From: Gymnothorax reevesii
Lineage: Eukaryota; Chordata; Actinopteri; Anguilliformes; Muraenidae
NCBI GenBank assembly: GCA_029721435.1
Contig: CM056592.1
Coordinates: forward strand, 35,289,611-35,353,610
DNA: 64,000 nucleotides
Reading direction: 5' to 3'
Below the pieces are notes generated by a model. That model was not told the DNA's origin. It ran no database searches and saw nothing but the letters and a program-made list of their open reading frames with translations. Positions 35,141-46,724 of the stretch are shown piece by piece. The position numbers and the translations under genes are program-made. How positions within the stretch are numbered: position 1 is the first letter of the stretch; the number at the start of each line of letters is the position of its first letter.

Positions 35141-36369
35141 AAGTGATTGAAAGGACTGACACATACAAAGAGGTGTATGTGATGACACCTCCACCACCAA
35201 GGATGTAATTGGATTGGCTAGAGTCCTTATGAGTCAAGCAAGCACAGTGTATGAGCCATAGATTTTCTTGCAAATCACCAGTCATGTTCAGCGACCGTTT
35301 AATTGATAAAGTGTGAATTGCGTGAAAGTGGATTTATACAACTAGTAAAATTGATTCACAATCTTCAGTGCAATTTGTCATGCATCCACCGGTTACTTTT
35401 GGAATATCGTATGAAAACAAATGGCAAAAAAAATTGACAATTTAAATGTTTTTTTCGAAACCCAATTGCTGAACAATATTTCAAAACTCGGTTTTGTGGA
35501 ATTTTATAATCCTGGAACATTTACCAGGGAATGTATTCGAGAGAGGCATTGACTCGGAATAAATGCCGGTGAGTGGACACCACGATTGAAATGTTTGATT
35601 AAGGTTATAACTTGATATTTTGACTTGGTTACCTAGAATGGAATCCTTCAAAGGATTCTGCAATATAATATTGATGAGTTTTGCTAATTATATATGAGCA
35701 AATCATTGAATTTCTTGACTTATGTAAATCCCATTATGCCCACATTACAGCTAGGGAGCATAGGAGGTATAGAAACACACAGTCATTCTTCAGAGCCTAA
35801 TTCACAGGACCAAGCTCCCAAGCCTTAATGTCAGTCCCCAGGATTTTGACTGCATTCCTGTAAAACCCTTCAGTTTCACTGTCTTAATTCCCAGAGGGGA
35901 ATTCACCACCTGGCTTCTGCCCTGGGACGGCCATTGGCCTGGTGTGGACACCCTCCGCCCTTCTCCAGTCACCGTCAACTTGGCTGGACTCCTCTGTCCT
36001 GCGCGATGGCCTTTCCTTCTGCTACCTTATTCCAATGAATAAATACGTCCTCGAGGATTGTACCCTGATTCAAAGTATGGTTCCTTTTCCAGATTATTAG
36101 AGGCTCCTCGGACCAGTGGTGTCACGACAGATTTTTATCCTCATAAAGAGTTTTCACATTGGGCCCTACCACCCCAAAAATTTCCATATTGTAAAAGGTG
36201 CTCAGGGACCTTGTCATTCAGGGCCATTGGGATTGTTCTAACATTCCCTACCCTCTGAATATATATACACACACCGCTAGAGAGCAGACTATGCAAAATT
36301 TCAGTGATTACATGGATCGCAGTCCGCCGTTATTAATTGGGTGGACTCATCCTTGGTATTGGTGCCAAG
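35141..36369. other. non-coding, no recognised gene
   Basis: No supported ORF, repeat or RNA gene, up to the THAP-like exon. Confidence 0.45.
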
Positions 36370-36440
36370 ATGCTGAAATATTGCTTGGCATACGGCTGTT
36401 CTAACTACTACAGTAAAGCAAATGGTATAGTCTTTCACAA
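36370..36440 (+). CDS. possible first exon of a THAP-domain protein (orphan)
   Basis: The 71 nt from an ATG (A at -3) to a donor CACAA|GTAAAT encode MLKYCLAYGCSNYYSKANGI then VFHK, the last codon being split. This matches the start of a THAP zinc finger (C2CH): C5-x4-C10, AYGC, N12 and F22-H-K24 fall at the same positions as in THAP1, whose first exon also ends in phase 2 at the FHK codon. THAP proteins are DNA-binding factors related to P-element transposase, and THAP domains also occur in some DNA transposons. I could not find the second exon (Phe-Pro, the Trp and the C-x2-H pair) in the following 2 kb. It may be distant, or this may be a relic of a transposon or gene. If unspliced, the frame stops at TAA immediately after residue 24. 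Confidence 0.45.
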
Positions 36441-39400
36441 GTAAATACTTGTAATATTGTAATGACAGTGTCTAGAGCTAAAATAAGAAAGCTTTTGTTA
36501 AAATTAAAGTCATGTGGTCAAGTCAGGAAGTGCGAATCAGTACGCTCATAGCCCAAGATTTCTCATTTGGATCGCCGGTTCATGTTAATTAATTAATCGG
36601 CGATGTTAATTAGAGATGGCAGAGCAACTGAATAATCCAACCTGGATAGCATAACTATAATGATGACGGTTTGATCGTGATTCAAGAAATATAACTAGCT
36701 AACCCACAGGAAGCTTTATTATAACATAGCTGGCTTCCCATTACGTTAGCCTACAATAATAAATGACTGTCACAACACAGTCAGTTAGCCAGCTGCGTAG
36801 CATAACCTTAGATTTACAATGAAGACCATATCTTTCACTCCCTCCGGAGCTACACTTCCGGTGTTAGGAAAACGACTTCACTGCGGTTCACTTTCAAGAC
36901 TTTTAAACCAGTGAAAGTTCCGTCACCTTCCCCAAGCAGAGCAGTGCTGTTCCAAACAACTGATCTATCGTCCGGTTCTTCGAGTAAAATAACATTTTTT
37001 CAGACTACTATAATACAAATGAATAATGATCTATTCCATTTCCGATAAGAACTTGATGAAAATTCGAACAGAAAAGTTCTGCTTCATAGCCTAGAAACTG
37101 CACAGTGTTGAACAGTACATCCGGAGATGTCACCTGCTTAGTAATGGCGGACCTCACTCCATGCCCTCACAGAACAATTGCACAGGGCGTATTGTGAGTC
37201 CGCACTGTAGTTGTAATATATATCTCTATGCCTCCAGCTGACTGAGTGTCCTAAGTCTGCCTCATCAGCCGCCATTAACATGGCTACAAAACTCAGCTGG
37301 TGCTGCTCATTAGTAGGGCTGCAGGTAGAATTATATCCATTCTGGGCTTTCAGTTTGTTGTATCATCTGGTCAAGCTGGAGCTTGCGAATGCAGCACTGG
37401 ATAGTGTGAACTGTGTAATTTACAAATCCAGTATTACCATGTAAGTACTGGTCAAGTTACCCTCAACAATTTAGTGTAAGCACCAGAGCTTGAACATATG
37501 GCTACTATTCAAAACAAAGCTGCAATGTCAAACTACTTGCATGATGTACGCCCACTCAGTGGTAGTACACTACAAACACACATTGCTCTCCTTATAAGGC
37601 ATGCATCCTTCTCACATGAGAGCAGATTGACAGTGGTCTGCATACTACATTGGTTCAGTTGACATTCCCTTGAAAGTTCAAGCCTTTTTGCGGGAAGTTT
37701 CAGGATGTCAACCATCCTTGACTAATCTTTTGATGTGCTTTCTAATGTGTCACCTGACCTTCCCCTCCATCCACCACCTCCTCACTTCATTTCACAAATG
37801 AATGGCTAGATATTGTAATCCCGACCATAAGGGAGAACAGAGGAAGCAGTCAGTAAATGTGAAGTGGTCCGCGAGGTAAATGCAGCTATTAGTGCAACCA
37901 CTTCGGATCAAGTTCAGAAGCTGCATGTGAGACCACCTAATCTCCAGCCGGTCTCCTCCGCTGGAGCCAGGTTCCTGGGGTTTTGGCGTCCGTAGTCCGA
38001 ATATGGCCAGCTGCACCTGATGTGGGGTGGAGTAAGAGCTGCTATTTATTCTTTTTTCCATCCGCATTTTCAACACCACCTCTCCCTCCTGGTCCTCTCG
38101 TGCGCAGCTCCATAGATCTGTTTACAGATCTTCAGCTCTGGACAACAATGTGCTGGCCCGGTCTCCAGGGCCTGCTGGGTCTATAAAGTAAACTTCTTGC
38201 ATAACCAGCGCATGTCATTATCCCCATATTCTCGAGAGATACCAGTGCTGGGAATCATCTTCAGAACTTATTTGGACAACATCTGAAACCTCCTGTGTCA
38301 TGCGGCTCGTTCCGAGCTCTGAGGCTTGGGACAAAATCTCAGTTTTCAGTTTGCATCTGTGTATTCTGAAGAAGGTGAGTCGCCAAACTGCTCTTGAACG
38401 AAGGCCAAGCTGTGCTTGTAACCCAGTTTTCCGTGTTATTGCAGAAGCACTAGTTGCTATTTCTCCGGCTCTCCCGTAGCCCAGCTCAACACCACACATT
38501 GCACTGTCTTTCAAGTCATGGTTCAGCGCGATCTAAACGTCAAGCAAAGCTCTGTTTTCAGTGCAGAACTGCACAGCCTGCGTGTTTCAACTGGTCTCTT
38601 AAGACATGCAACCGGAGAGTGGCAGGCTCGAAATCCTCTGCCTGTCATTTGGAGGGTGATGTTTTTGGGTCTTAAATAAAAGATGAATCTTCCGGTACGT
38701 CTCTGTATTGAAGTTGACCATCTTCGTGTAAATGCTTATATGGAAAGAGTGGTGAATTCCTGCTCCGAACCTCTGCCAGGGGCAGTTGGGCTGGACAAGT
38801 GATTAATCTCCCAGGGTGCACTGCTGAGTTGAGAGCGATTTCTTGCCTCTGCACCTCAGCATTATCCCCACAGTTCCTCACCAGTTTTGTCATTTGCACA
38901 AGAAACTATTAGGTGACACAGTATCATGTTGAGTTCGCTGTCATGTACTCTGTTACGTCCCCCGTCCAAAGGTTTAAGTCTGTTTAAAATATACTTCAAA
39001 AAAAAAAAAAAAACCATGGCTTGGATTTAACATGAGACAGGCCATTCACTCTTTGTACGGTCCATAAATTACACTCACTCTCCCAAAAAAAAGTTTTTTT
39101 TTTCCTGCCTGTGCAGGATGTGGGGTGAGTTCGGTCTGTGCGGTGGATGGGGCGTGGAGCACCGGCGGATGATGTGGTGGCACGGAGGAGGCCCTGGCAC
39201 TGGCATTAAGGTCCCACCCAGGTGCTGGTTACCCCCTCCTGTTCTGCCTCCCCGTCCCAGTGTCGTTGACAGAAGGAGCTCAGTATATGAGCTATGGCTG
39301 CTATGAGTCCAACAGGAATGGCAGTTTTTGGGTCAGTGATGGGGCTCGTTTTTCAGCCTAATCCCTCGTCAAAGCGAAGACCACTCTTCTGTACAAATGA

Positions 39401-40859
39401 GCATAGTTCCATAGATACGGAGATTAAGTGTTGAGTTACCGGGAAAAGTACTAAAATTACCCAGACGGACGCAAATGCTGTTTGTTGCATAACTGCAGCC
39501 ATCCCGCGTGTTTACAGACGTCTGACTTAGCGTTTGACAGACCGAGCTTGCACGAGCTTGCTCTTATTTTTGTTCCAACACTTTGCATTTGCCTCGCAGT
39601 GCTTTGCTTAACCCCCTTTTGACTTAGCGATTACTGCGCTTGCCGTGTTCAACTGTATTCTCTCGTTTTTAATTTAGCGTGAAATGCACCCAGCCATTTT
39701 TTACTTACTAATATTCTGTGGCACAACCGTGGGCTTGCTTTCTGAAAGGACTCAGAGCAGTCAATCATGAGAGAGGCATTCAGCTTCACAAGGATTGGGC
39801 AGGCAGGGGGCGATCATTAGAAATGTGATTTCCACTGAGAACGGAAGCTGTTTTCAGTGTAGTCCAGACCAACAGCATGGCAGGAGGGTCACATCAGAGC
39901 CTGGAGAGACAAACTAGGGAAGGCTAGAACAAAGAGCCTTGCTTAAGCAGCACTTGAAAAATGCGGTCCACTGTGAGGGCTCCATCAAGCTGCAAGTGCA
40001 CAGCAGCTAATGTGATCATTTGCTTTGGCAAAGACAGTCGCTGTATTTTTCCTCGGCTCTTTCCAGGCATGAGGAAATTAACGGCGAAAATGAAGTCATT
40101 TCGCTCGGGCTTTGCGATGGCATGCCTCAGGAATTTTTTAACTGGATTTTTTTTCGTTGTTTTTTGTTTGTTGAGGATTACTGTCTATTTGGAATGCTGT
40201 GTAATCAAAGGAATAATTTTCTACGTAACATCTCAAAAGGCTGGATCTTGAAAGGTGTGCCTGTGTAATTAGAAAACTGTTCCAGTCTCGTATCCAAGAA
40301 GAAAAGCATTATTAAAGCGTAACGGTGGGTGCGCACACGCCACTTAACACAGCTTAGCACAGTGGAGGACAGGCTTCTGGCCTATCCTTTTGAACACTGA
40401 GCAACCAGCACAAGAAATTTCCCGAAACCGTGAATTGATGTGAATTTATTCAGATGAGGAGATAAACCGAAATTGTAAAAGCGAAATTAAATCGATCAAG
40501 GCCATCAATGCAAGGAGCAATGAAGCAAGGCTTTGTAAGCCTTGATTTCAGTTACTCAAACGCTTGTGTAAGGAGTTATGTTATTACCTGGTCTGTCTTG
40601 GCAACTCTGGCTCGACTGACAGACTGTCTCATAATTTTGCATCAAAAAAGTTAGCAAGAAGTTATAAAGCAAGGCAGATACATTTTTCCATTTTAGTAGA
40701 CGCATATTTGCAATGCATTTGGGGTAAGTGTAGTACTTTAGCACGGAGGTTTGCTTTCTAGGAGATTCATAGCAGTAATAGGAGCCACAAGTGTGTACTA
40801 ATAACTGGCATGCAGTGCCCATACTTTACATCTTGATTCCACAGGCAGTAACCCTCAGT
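36441..40859. other. non-coding, no recognised gene
   Basis: Downstream of the THAP-like exon I searched by eye for the expected second exon (Phe-Pro start, Trp, C-x2-H) and did not find it. Short ORFs (for example 38218-38514 minus, 39118-39306 plus) have no recognisable domains. A poly(A) tract lies near 38998-39013. Confidence 0.45.
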
Positions 40860-41240
40860 AATCATGAAGTGCTCTCAGAAGCCCCGAGAAGAGCCCTACC
40901 TGTTCGCCGTACGAGTGCCTCCGCACAGGCTTCGAAACAGTCTGCCGGTTACTGCCGAAGGATGCTGGTGTCAGTCAGCCCGCAGTCCGTGCCCTCTGTA
41001 GCGCGCCTCTGCCTGCCTCGCTGTAGCATCTCCTCGCTCCAAAACTCAGCGCACGGCCGGCAGCCCCAAACCCTCTCAGGCTAATGGAGAGGAGGGAGAG
41101 AGGGAGGGACGGGGAGGAGCGACGGACAGGGAAGAATGAGGGGAAAATAAAAACAGGATGAGGGAAGAAGGACAGGCTGGGAGAGGGAAGGAGGGAGAGG
41201 GGGCGGGTGGGGGAGGGGGATGGCGATCGGCCTTCCTTTC
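40860..41240. promoter_or_regulatory. GC- and CpG-rich patch passing into a purine tract, possible promoter
   Basis: About 40870-41080 is CpG-rich (gttcgccgtacgagtgcc, gtagcgcgcctctg, gcacggccggcag). About 41083-41221 is almost purely A/G on the plus strand. No transcript can be assigned, but together they look like an unannotated promoter or CpG island shore. Confidence 0.35.
41199..41219 (+). other. G-quadruplex motif
   Basis: Four G runs (5, 3, 5 and 5 G) are separated by single C, T and A bases. This fits the G3+N1-7 rule with the shortest possible loops, which predicts a very stable parallel quadruplex. Confidence 0.85.
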
Positions 41241-42599
41241 CCCGATAGTGCGGAACACACCCAAGCCCAGGTGTCCGTGGGATCAGGCGAACACAGGCTC
41301 AGTTCGTCAACGGTCCAAACTGCTACGCTGAATCAGGACAGTTCATTTCTTACTATGCTTCTGATCGTCCCATTGAAAGCATCGAATAAAAGGCTTTGAA
41401 AGCAGGTGAATTTAGCCCCTGTTTTCTGAGGAAGCAGGAAGCAGTGGTAAAAAGTGTCTTTGGTATTTATTTGAGTTTTGGTTTTCCCGACCGCGCTCCT
41501 AATGGTCGAGGCATTAATTTTTTTTTATCACCTAACCTCTCTAGCACAGGGTAGATTACCTTCTCCTGAATAAAGTCCAAACCTCTGCAGCCTATCACAT
41601 TATGGGGCTTTCTAGGAAGTGTGTCCACAAATAATCGATGCAAGGTTATGAACATCATCATGAAATGTGCTGATATTCAGAATTCTTTATGTATTTGCTT
41701 ATGCTAGTTTTTTTCTATAACCTCAAATGTTTAATCTTTTTGTTATAGTTGTGTGTCACATCGCCACTGTAATGCAGACTGAAAGAATAGCCCATTGAAA
41801 TGTCACGGCAAATACACTGTTTATTGAAAGCAGCTGGTATAAAACCCGTTCGGGGACTCGGAGGACAAACAGCCAACGGTAGAATGAACATCTGGACACT
41901 GCAGCAAATTAGCTCGTATTTTCTGCTTGTCTAACTAATTTAAGATGTTATTTTGGTCAATGGCCTTCATAAGTTTGAACTTCCCTGCTAAAGAGAAGTT
42001 AATAAGCACCTTATGGCAGGAAAAGGCTAGCGCACGTTGTTGTTGTTGGGTCTGTTGACATCGTGTTTAACCGTTCTGACTCAGAAAGGACAGGACCGCT
42101 TCCTGCGACGGACACTGAGCTCCCTCATGATCACCAAGCCCTTGTTAAGAAGCACCGTGGGGTACGCATGCCTTCTTGTTTGGGGAGAGATATAATTGTG
42201 GGAAGCTCATGAGGAACAAAGCATGCCGACGGCAAATCTTGGTTGCTTTGGAGATTGTGTAACATAATCCTACTGGGTTACCACTATTCCCAGTGGGGGG
42301 AATAAAATAATCCTATTGTTTTGTTTTTTACTTTCGTGGAAGAAAATGATTCAGGTTTGCTCAATCTAGGCCCATCCGGTGAAAAAAGTGCAGGGAACAG
42401 ACAATATTGTATTTTGGTTCTTGAAAGAAATAAGCGTCTTGCGGGCCAGGGATGACAATGGTAAGTTATTGAGTACGAAGACGGCTCAGACCGCGGCAGT
42501 GTGAAAACCGCTATGATCCAGTGCTTCAGTGTGACCGGCTCGCTCCCGTTTTTTATCTCCTGTTGTTTCCTTGCGTGTTTGTTTATCTTCTTGTCTTCA

Positions 42600-42669
42600 G
42601 AGAGGCAGCGCTGGTAGTGCTTGTGGCTTGCGGGGGCCTGGGAGCGAAAGGGGGGCTCTCCAGGCTTAC
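42600..42669 (+). other. candidate exon bounded by strong splice sites
   Basis: A 70-nt GC-rich segment follows a long pyrimidine stretch ending TTCTTGTCTTCAG and ends at ACG|GTAAGC. Another consensus donor, ATG|GTAAGT, lies upstream at 42460/42461. The sequence recalls no known protein; it could be an untranslated exon of a transcript starting in the CpG patch near 41 kb. Splice-site pairs like this also occur by chance. Confidence 0.25.
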
Positions 42670-44404
42670 GGTAAGCATTTGGGCTGAAGAACCAACAGAA
42701 AAAGAGGCGGCCAAGTGAGTATCTCGCAGAGATTGAGAGCAGCCAAGGTCACGGCTTCCGTTTTGAAGGCGAGCCCCAGCTGTTTCCGCATATTTCTAAC
42801 GTTCTTTAATAAACAAAAGTGATGTAACTATTAAAAAAAGAATGGATTAACTGTGGGCTATTAGGGGTGGCAGCACATGATTTTCTGTTGTTTTCATATT
42901 CCTCTTGCGATATTAAGTAAAAAACTTGTCTTTTTTTCCTTACCCAGTTAACTCGATAAAACCTATATGGGGTTAAGAATCGCCTTCTTCTATGAGTTTT
43001 TCAAAGTTAGCAGACCAGTTTGCATTCTTCATATCCTTTGGCTAAAGCACTAAAATAGCACTTTGAATCCTTGAATATCAATAGGAAATACCTCAATATC
43101 AATGGACAATGCCTGAGTGACTGAAATCGAGAAATAATATGGAAAACGATGGCAGATTTGCAAGGATGGAAGTAGATTTTGACTTGCAGTCAAGCGGATT
43201 CTCTTGGTTCGAAGTTGTGAGCGTTTCACAGTAATCGTGACACAGCTCCTTTAAATTCAACTGGTGATCCCATGTTTTCCAGCTATACTTAATATCTCCT
43301 GCTAAATTACAAGGATATGTACATAAAATGATGAAATGATGCTCGAGATCCAGATATTTTCCATTTGATGTAATGCTGAGGATATGAAAAAACATAGCGT
43401 CCTGGGTTTGAATATGTCTCTCTATCTGAGTGAGATGTAACTTCAGTGAAGCGCTGCAGCCAGCAGATACTGAATATGAATGTGACATCAGCGCACAGTA
43501 TGAAGAAAATGATTTTTCTGACTTTGAACCAACTCAAGTGAAAAGCTAGAGTTTCAGGGATTAAAATGGAAGCAAGAAACTGTTGTAATTCATCTACAAT
43601 GGACTGCAGAAAGTAATCTCTCCGAAATAGATTGACACAGTTTGTTATTTATTTATTTATTCTCAGGAATGGAAAGAATCTCTTGAACTTTCAATCACAA
43701 GATCTCCTTTTTGGAGAACAGCAAGGATTGAAATTAATTCTTTTTTTCTCTATCCATATCAACAAGAATGAATCTGACTTACCGTCAGCTCCATGTCTGT
43801 AGCCTGATGTTATTCAGCCTCGTGCAGTAGAACTGGCCAGCCTCCTCCTCTGCTCCATTGTATCACGACATCTCATCTTTTGCTTGTTTCTCAGCGGATC
43901 TTCAATGCCCCAAAAATATTCCCATCTCTCTCATATCTCCTTATCTTCTCTCTCAGTTTCTTACTGCAGGTTGACAATATGAAGCCCTGCACTTAGCCAG
44001 TAAGACAATCGAGCGCATGATTCAATTTGACATCCTGTCCCCGATACGACTCTCCTACATAAACCCTGTTCAGTTATCTCTTGTCATCAGAGGATCTGTT
44101 AAAAGTCTATTCTCCCCAGTTCCCTGTTCAGTTGATATCAGCAGGAATGCGCCACACGGGCATTTATGCTAATGATTGCTTTCATCCCTCTGGAGTTTGT
44201 TTCCTCAGTCTGTCCCAAAGCAGCTTCGAGACCTTTCCAAACAAGTGCACGGCAAAATCGTCACTTTGAGCTGTTCACACTAGAACTTGGAATGAAAATG
44301 CTGGCTTACAGCTGTGTAAAAGTGTATGTGTGTGTGTATGTATTCGTATGTGTGAATGTGGGCATATTTTTTTATTTTTTTTTAAACCTTTGGGAACATT
44401 TTTT
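42670..44404. other. non-coding, no recognised gene
   Basis: The minus-strand frame 43099-43488 (129 codons) has no recognisable motif. The rest is AT-rich. Confidence 0.45.
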
Positions 44405-44640
44405 GGTATAAGCACGACACCTGTCTGGACCAGTAGTCCTTATGGGGACCAAAGCCCAGTCCTAATGAGGAAAACCATCATTTCTGAGGTCATGATTGAG
44501 GTCAGGGGTCGGGAGTGAATTGAGGTTAGGTTCAGGTTAGAGTTAGGCATGATTAGGTTATGGTTTGGATAGGGGGTAGGGTGACAGCTAGGCTGTCCAT
44601 AATGAATAGAAGTGTTTGCAATGTCCCAATAAGGACAAAA
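44405..44640. repeat. dispersed repeat with AGTCCTTATGGGGACC and GGTTAGG-type interior
   Basis: The opening gtccttatggggaccaaagc, an interior of gaggttaggttcaggttaga repeats and the closing ttgcaatgtcccaataagga form a roughly inverted arrangement. It resembles a MITE family common in fish, from recall. The ends are approximate. Confidence 0.55.
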
Positions 44641-44751
44641 TTTGACTTAAATTTGGATAAATGCAAAGTTAGAGGAACAAATATCAGTTGTTATTAGGCG
44701 AGGCAAGCAAATGTGAAATGTGGTTTTAAATTAAGGCATCTACAGGCGGTG

Positions 44752-45290
44752 ACAAATTAAAGGAAAACCCCTGAATAAATGCGTGGACAAACAAATGCAG
44801 ATGTCTTTACTCATTTCTCTGGCACGGTTTGTGTTCGCTCGTCCCCAGGCAGAATGGTCACTGCAAATCAACACAGAGTCACGTGATTACCTTTATCCTT
44901 TATGTCCAATGACGAAGCATTCCAATCATGATGGGAGTGGTCTCTTCCAGGATGACACTGACCCAAGCCTGAAAGGATGCAAGGAATCACTGACTGGTTT
45001 TATGAATATGAAAATGAACCTAAGTACATCCCATTGCCTTCACAGCCACCACATTTCAAACTAACAGAACTCATATGGGAGATTTTGGAACGTTGTGTTC
45101 GACAGCGTTCTCTGTCACCATAATCAAAACGCCAAATGAGGGAACGTCTCTGAAGAAACGTACTCCATTCCTCCAGCAAAGTTTTACACTTGTAGACTCT
45201 ACAGCTGGGCATTTTGAAGCGGGTCTGGTAGCTTGAGAGGAACCAACACCTTACTAAAGCTGTTTATGTTGATTTTTCCATTAATTTGTC
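44752..45290 (+). mobile_element. Tc1/mariner relic with transposase C-terminal fragment
   Basis: Ends GACAAATTAAAGGAAAA and, inverted, GACAAATTAATGGAAAAA. The plus strand keeps scattered transposase C-terminal features: FQDDTDPS (equivalent of the DDA/DNA-P motif), a W-EILERCVRQRSLSP-like stretch near 45075-45115 and LLEEW-like residues near 45165. It is frameshifted and inactive. Confidence 0.65.
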
Positions 45291-45367
45291 TCGCCTTCGT
45301 ATGTATAAGTCATGGACCCTACTGACAGAGAGCGCAGTCATCAAAGTTCTTCCTTCAGTCACCTTCA

Positions 45368-45402
45368 CCCCCCCCCCACACACACACACACACACACACA
45401 CA
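45368..45402. repeat. poly(C) followed by CA microsatellite
   Basis: Ten C residues followed by about 12 CA units, directly before a foldback element. Confidence 0.95.
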
Positions 45403-45412
45403 TATCAGGCCC

Positions 45413-46103
45413 GGCGCTAGAACAGGGAATTGGGGGGGCAAAGACACATCCCTTTATGACAAGAATTAGTCCTGGCAAGTTCTCAATCATTTTTCTTTAT
45501 TGACACATTTTCTAATTATCATAATTGGCAACTGAAGACACGGTTTCTCTCCATATGCGATCTAACAGCAATGAACACTTATCAAATGATGATTATTCAT
45601 CTGGACGCGTATTTGCTTAATTTAGATCAAGGTTATTCAAAATTGCACACCTGCACAAATAGCTGGAGCCGCAAGGTTTTTATAGCCTATTTAACCACCG
45701 AGTGCCACTTTTTTTCACTCAATACCAAGATTAATTTTGAATAATGTTGATTTAAATTAAGCAAATATGCATCCAGATGAATGATTGTCGTCTTACCTAA
45801 TCAGGGAGAACAAGCAACACCTGTTAGGTGTGGAGTGCTCTCGGAGTGAACCTTCTGTTAATCATGAAAATGACTGAGAACAGGTCAGGACTAATAATTG
45901 TTTAGAACGGATGTTTTGTCCACCCCAATTCTCAGTTCTACTGAATTTACCTCATGATTTCATCGCTGTTGGATCACATATGGAGAGAAACCGTGTCTTC
46001 AGTTGTCAATTACAATATTGGAAAATGGGTCAATAAAGCAAAATAATTGAGAACTAACCAGGAATATCCTAATTGTCATAAAGGGACGTGTCACACGCGC
46101 CAG
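45413..46103. mobile_element. foldback element with about 150-bp terminal inverted repeats and an inner hairpin
   Basis: The left arm 45413-45575 and right arm 45960-46103 are reverse complements (shared core ACTGAAGACACGGTTTCTCT, then CCATATGNGATC). Inside lies a second inverted pair, 45586-45648 and 45727-45790 (TTCATCTGGACGCGTATTTG and its inverse). No ORF of note. Confidence 0.85.
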
Positions 46104-46724
46104 TGCAAGAACACACAGACTTTTTAAAAAGTACTTTTGATCCAGCATCTTTTTTGGAAAGCAACATAAGAAGTGTCCATAACAGAAAAAGATGACATTT
46201 ACTCAGCAGGATTTGTGTTCATACTAAAGACATGAAGCACAGTAATGAAAAATGGATATATTGGTCTTTGGAAGGCTGTAGACAGAAGGAGGCATGGGGC
46301 TGTTTTCCTCAACCAGCAGTGCCTTTCACTTATCACCATCCATTGCCTAATTAAGCCACAAATTAAGCAAAATAAATTTAAAAATCGTTTTAATGGAATG
46401 TATGTTTTAAACATCAGGTAAAGGCTGTAACCCTGAAAGAGTAAGTGCTCTGCCTGGATTTTGATCTCAAATTATAACAAGTATTAAATCGTTCGCTGGA
46501 GGGCAGTATAATAATTCCGGTTTCTTCCCCAGTTAAGAAAGCGCGGTTACCTGCATCGTTGGGGGAAAAGTCAATTAATGAGACTGGCTGCAGCAATCAT
46601 GACAACTCAGGGACTGCAGCAGAAGTTCCAGCTGTAGTAGTACCAGTAGCCATAGACGGAGAAGCGGTGGTAGTTCGATGAGAAGCAGGGACTGCAAACT
46701 ATTCAGTTACAAACTGATGCTTCA
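46104..46724. other. non-coding, no recognised gene
   Basis: Short unsupported ORFs only. Confidence 0.45.

Noticed and set aside
43099..43488. 129-codon minus-strand ORF
   Set aside because: No recognisable motif and no neighbouring exon.
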